Of a stretch of 64,000 nucleotides of DNA, positions 61,719 to 64,000 are shown one piece after another. The stretch lies in assembly GCA_003508005.1 (NCBI GenBank), contig DNUE01000064.1:25056-89055 (forward strand), read 5' to 3'. Every line of letters starts with the position of its first letter. The first letter of the stretch is position 1. Under the pieces are notes generated by a model. It was not told the DNA's origin, made no database searches, and was given only the letters and a program-made list of their open reading frames with translations. Position numbers and translations under genes: made by a program. The stretch is from Desulfobulbaceae bacterium (lineage in GTDB: Bacteria > Desulfobacterota > Desulfobulbia > Desulfobulbales > Desulfobulbaceae).

Positions 61719-62447
61719 ATGCTAATTATCAGCGCAGCCATGCAAAAATCAGGCAGTGGATATCTGTACAACCTCCTCAACGACCTTCTGGTTGCTGCTG
61801 GAAATGACGACGCACGTGACATCAAAAAAAGATGCCAACTCGAAGGAATAATGCAACAGCATAATAATAATATCGGGCCGATGCATCTCAAAAAACTTCT
61901 CCGCTTATGGGTAGTGAGCCTCAAAGAGAGTAAATTTGCAGTCAAAACCCATTCCCGCCCAACCTGGGGCGCGAAAATTTTGAACACCGCCGGCTTGATA
62001 AAAATCATTTACTGCTACCGTGACCCCCGTGATGTCCTGCTCTCTGCTATGGACCATGGGAAAAAATCTCTCGATCAAGGAATCCAAGACAACTTTATCC
62101 ACATGACCGAGTTTGATACTGCCCTTCGTCATGTCAAGGGCTGGGTGGAAATCTGGAAACAATATCACGCGATACCAGGTGTTTTCATGGTTAAATACGA
62201 GGAGTTGATGAATAATCCTCTTGCCACCATGCAAACAATCAGCCATTTTCTCAGCCTTTCCTTGGATGAGCCAACTATTCAAAGCATCTTATGGAAATAT
62301 TCCCAAAAAAATCCGGACGGAAACAGGACCGGTCTCCATCTTAACAAAGCAGTAATCGCCCGATATCTCAACGAAATGAATGATGAGCAGAATAAGAAAG
62401 TTACTGATACACTTGCCAATGCCCTGAAGGAAATGGAATATCTTTGA
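61719..62447 (+). CDS. Sulfotransferase
   Basis: A 242-residue protein with both PAPS-binding signatures: ISAAMQKSGSGYLYNLL at about residues 4-20 (5'-phosphosulfate loop) and IYCYRDPRDVLLSAM at about 96-110 (3'-phosphate-binding). The later block VFMVKYEELMNNPLATM is typical of sulfotransferases (sulfotransfer_1/3 group). It divergently faces the methyltransferase gene (149-bp gap). It is the third PAPS-type gene in the window and the best supported. Confidence 0.87.
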   Translation: MLIISAAMQKSGSGYLYNLLNDLLVAAGNDDARDIKKRCQLEGIMQQHNNNIGPMHLKKLLRLWVVSLKESKFAVKTHSRPTWGAKILNTAGLIKIIYCYRDPRDVLLSAMDHGKKSLDQGIQDNFIHMTEFDTALRHVKGWVEIWKQYHAIPGVFMVKYEELMNNPLATMQTISHFLSLSLDEPTIQSILWKYSQKNPDGNRTGLHLNKAVIARYLNEMNDEQNKKVTDTLANALKEMEYL

Positions 62448-62545
62448 ATCCAGGAATGCTGATATATGATGATCTCAGTCAGTTCAATAGTGAACATAAA
62501 CAGAACAGACAACCAGTTGCAGACTCAAAACCTGCGCGTATTTCC

Positions 62546-63310
62546 TTACCTCAAATATCTCCTGATCCACTGGAGGAACAGCCATAAATTTACCATTACC
62601 GGCCAGGCTATATACCATTTGACAGGCACGCGGCCGTAATGGCGTTTTACAATTTTCATTGCTTCAGTGTAATGCTCTCGCCGGTTGATTGTCGTTTTGG
62701 TCCTATCATGCCGGCGGTTGGCGGCAACGAATGAATCGACATAGAGCAGTGGCCCGAACTGCAGATACAGACGCCACCAGAGATCGTAATCCATAGCCAT
62801 TCGGAGACTCTCGTCAAGGCCGCCAACTTGTTCCCAGGCCTTTCGCCGGATCAGCGTCGCCGGCTGGGAGATGAAACAGCGGTTGGCAAGATGGGGGAGG
62901 CTGAAAGGTACGGTCCAATACGGCCTGATCTTGTTTCCCTGCGCATCGACGTCCCACGCTCTGCCATAAGCAGCAGGGAATTCCGGTGCGTTTCTTAGAG
63001 CGGAAACAAGATTCTTGATCCCAGCGGCAAGATAATAATCGTCAGAATTGAGCCAGCAAACGTAAGGAGCAGTACCCAACGCAATCCCCTCATTGATTGC
63101 CGCAGCCTGCCCACGGTCGCGCCCGCTCCTCCATCCCGCCAGCTTCTGTTCCCAGTTTTTGATGATTTCCAGAGACCGATCGGACGACCCCCCATCGAGG
63201 ACATAGACCTCCACAGCAACGCCCTGGCTGAATATTGACGCGAGGGCGGCATCCAGATACATCCCCTGGTTAAACGAGGGAACGGCAATTGTTACAAGCT
63301 GGGCTGACAA
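62546..63310 (-). CDS. GT2 glycosyltransferase
   Basis: A 254-residue WcaA-like GT-A enzyme with VTIAVPSFNQGMYL, LDGGSSDRSLEII, DRGQAAAINEGIALG and WLNSDDYYLAAGI. It is similar to the enzyme at 52803-53672, suggesting related roles or duplication. The start is a TTG at 63310-63308; the first ATG lies inside the conserved N-terminal block, so the TTG or a nearby non-ATG codon must be used. The 3' end converges on the sulfotransferase gene. Confidence 0.85.
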   Translation of the reverse strand: MSAQLVTIAVPSFNQGMYLDAALASIFSQGVAVEVYVLDGGSSDRSLEIIKNWEQKLAGWRSGRDRGQAAAINEGIALGTAPYVCWLNSDDYYLAAGIKNLVSALRNAPEFPAAYGRAWDVDAQGNKIRPYWTVPFSLPHLANRCFISQPATLIRRKAWEQVGGLDESLRMAMDYDLWWRLYLQFGPLLYVDSFVAANRRHDRTKTTINRREHYTEAMKIVKRHYGRVPVKWYIAWPVMVNLWLFLQWIRRYLR

Positions 63311-63531
63311 ATAAACGACCTATCCCTCTGGTTAACAGGCAACACATGTTCAGCCCCGAAAGACTCAGTATGTTTTGAGACCAGTTTAACAATATAGCTT
63401 GATTATGCTATAAAATTCTTTTAATTTTATTTGGTTAATATCAATTAACAACTACCGGCACACCTTCACTTTTCAAAACGGAGACAAAATACTAAACATG
63501 AACTCAATGCTCAATCTAGCAAGAAATTTAT
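63311..63531. other. AT-rich intergenic region before the ISL3 element
   Basis: A 221-bp AT-rich stretch with no coding frame. It should hold the promoter of the minus-strand GT2 gene, but no box pair stands out. With the left 93 bp of the element it makes a gene-free stretch of 314 bp. Confidence 0.4.
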
Positions 63532-64000
63532 GGCTCATCCGGTATGAGCGTACTTAATTGAAAAAGTGGACATACTGTGCCTTTCTAAAGAAGAGACCAA
63601 TCAACTTTGGAAAGGAGATCCAGCATGTCCACGAGCATATTATATCATGGTTTTGGCATTCGCGGCTATCGCTATACACGTTCATATTTCTGTGAGGGTG
63701 ATATTGTCTTTTCCATTGAGAAAGATCCTTCTTCGCTTCGTTGTCCCTGCTGCAAAGGCTGGCATATCATCAGGCGCGGCGGGGCGCTTCGCTGGTTTCA
63801 TACGTTACCGATTGGCAGGAAACAGGTGTACATCGCCCTTCATGTTCCTCGCGTTGAATGTCTGTCTTGCGGTATTATCCGGCAAATCGAAATCGGGTTT
63901 GCCGACCCGCGCCGCACCTATACCAAAGCCTTTGAACGCTATGCCCTGGAGCTGTCGCGCCATATGACCATTCAGGACGTTGCCGGGCACCTCGGCGTCA
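63532..64000 (+). mobile_element. ISL3-family insertion sequence, left end (truncated by window)
   Basis: The transposase gene is preceded by a candidate terminal repeat beginning GGCTCATCCGGTATGAGC at 63532; GGCTC-type ends are common in the ISL3 family, and the first part is itself palindromic (GCTCAT-CCGGT-ATGAGC). The right end and any 8-bp target duplication are outside or not testable. Confidence 0.6.
63625..64000 (+). CDS. ISL3-family transposase, N-terminal part
   Basis: From ATG 63625 the frame stays open to the window end (125 full codons). AAGGAG lies 7 nt upstream. The product starts MSTSILYHGFGIRGYRY and holds a zinc-finger-like CPCCKG with a later CLSCG, the ISL3 (IS204/IS1001/IS1096/IS1165) N-terminal domain. 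FADPRRTYTKAFERYA and HMTIQDVAGHLGV, the start of the helix-turn-helix region, are also typical. The DDE catalytic domain is beyond the edge. Confidence 0.85.
   Translation, partial: MSTSILYHGFGIRGYRYTRSYFCEGDIVFSIEKDPSSLRCPCCKGWHIIRRGGALRWFHTLPIGRKQVYIALHVPRVECLSCGIIRQIEIGFADPRRTYTKAFERYALELSRHMTIQDVAGHLGV

Noticed and set aside
1..64000. CRISPR arrays, tRNA and rRNA genes
   Set aside because: No regularly spaced direct repeats, and no tRNA- or rRNA-like segments, were recognised on either strand by eye; a covariance-model scan was not possible here.

Overview
The window is one long cell-surface glycan locus. About fifty genes make, decorate and export polysaccharide, most of them on the minus strand in tightly packed or overlapping runs. 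Most of it is GC-rich, while roughly 57.8-63.5 kb is visibly more AT-rich. An anaerobic Gram-negative bacterium, plausibly in the Desulfobacterota, is suggested by a CooC-type CO-dehydrogenase maturation ATPase, an anaerobic sulfatase-maturating radical SAM enzyme, an FrhB/FdhB-type iron-sulfur protein, and Wzm/Wzt, O-antigen ligase and WbpL/WbpM homologues. The taxonomic call is inference; no rRNA or tRNA gene was recognised.

Layout. 0-1.4 kb: end of a Bax-inhibitor-1-like membrane protein and a divergent cooC. 1.4-7.9 kb (minus): GtrB-like glycosyltransferase, exported proline-rich protein, three GT2 glycosyltransferases and a WbaP-like initiating phosphoglycosyl transferase. 8.2-11.1 kb (plus): glpD overlapping a GT4 glycosyltransferase. 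11.2-20.3 kb (minus): exported TSP3-repeat protein with its own terminator, a flippase-like protein fused to a beta-propeller, FrhB-like protein, two hexapeptide acyltransferases, second flippase-like protein, polysaccharide pyruvyl transferase and NAD-dependent epimerase. 20.5-27.5 kb (minus): DUF2142-like protein, AlgJ/AlgX-like SGNH protein, MBOAT O-acyltransferase, AT3 acyltransferase and a small unknown gene. 27.6-36.7 kb (minus): HAD-like protein, membrane-embedded spermidine-synthase-like protein, GT2, TylF-like methyltransferase and a repeat-bearing GT2. 37-57.8 kb: an ABC-transporter-dependent O-antigen-like locus with wzm/wzt, ligase, WbpM/WbpL/reductase trio, several glycosyltransferases, two sulfotransferase-like genes, a beta-helix surface protein, and fcl/gmd for GDP-L-fucose. 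57.8-63.5 kb: sulfatase, its maturase, a methyltransferase, a third sulfotransferase and a GT2. An ISL3-family element enters at the right edge.

How it fits together (inference). WbpM, a reductase and WbpL probably load a FucNAc- or QuiNAc-type first sugar on undecaprenyl phosphate. Glycosyltransferases extend the chain with GDP-fucose and other donors, Wzt/Wzm export it, and the ligase-like protein attaches it. A second initiating enzyme at 1.4 kb suggests a second glycan. Decoration is unusually rich: O-acylation, pyruvylation, methylation and sulfation, plus an enzyme pair that could remove sulfate.

Most notable: (i) a shared extracytoplasmic module, with FSE/FSA and LRxDP anchors, occurs in three neighbouring membrane proteins with different catalytic domains; (ii) three exported proteins share a short P-x-x-[YNH]-x-LLL-like motif, C-terminal in two; (iii) a G9 tract breaks a methyltransferase gene, as in phase variation or assembly error; (iv) a UPF0104 transporter-like protein carries a C-terminal PD40 propeller.
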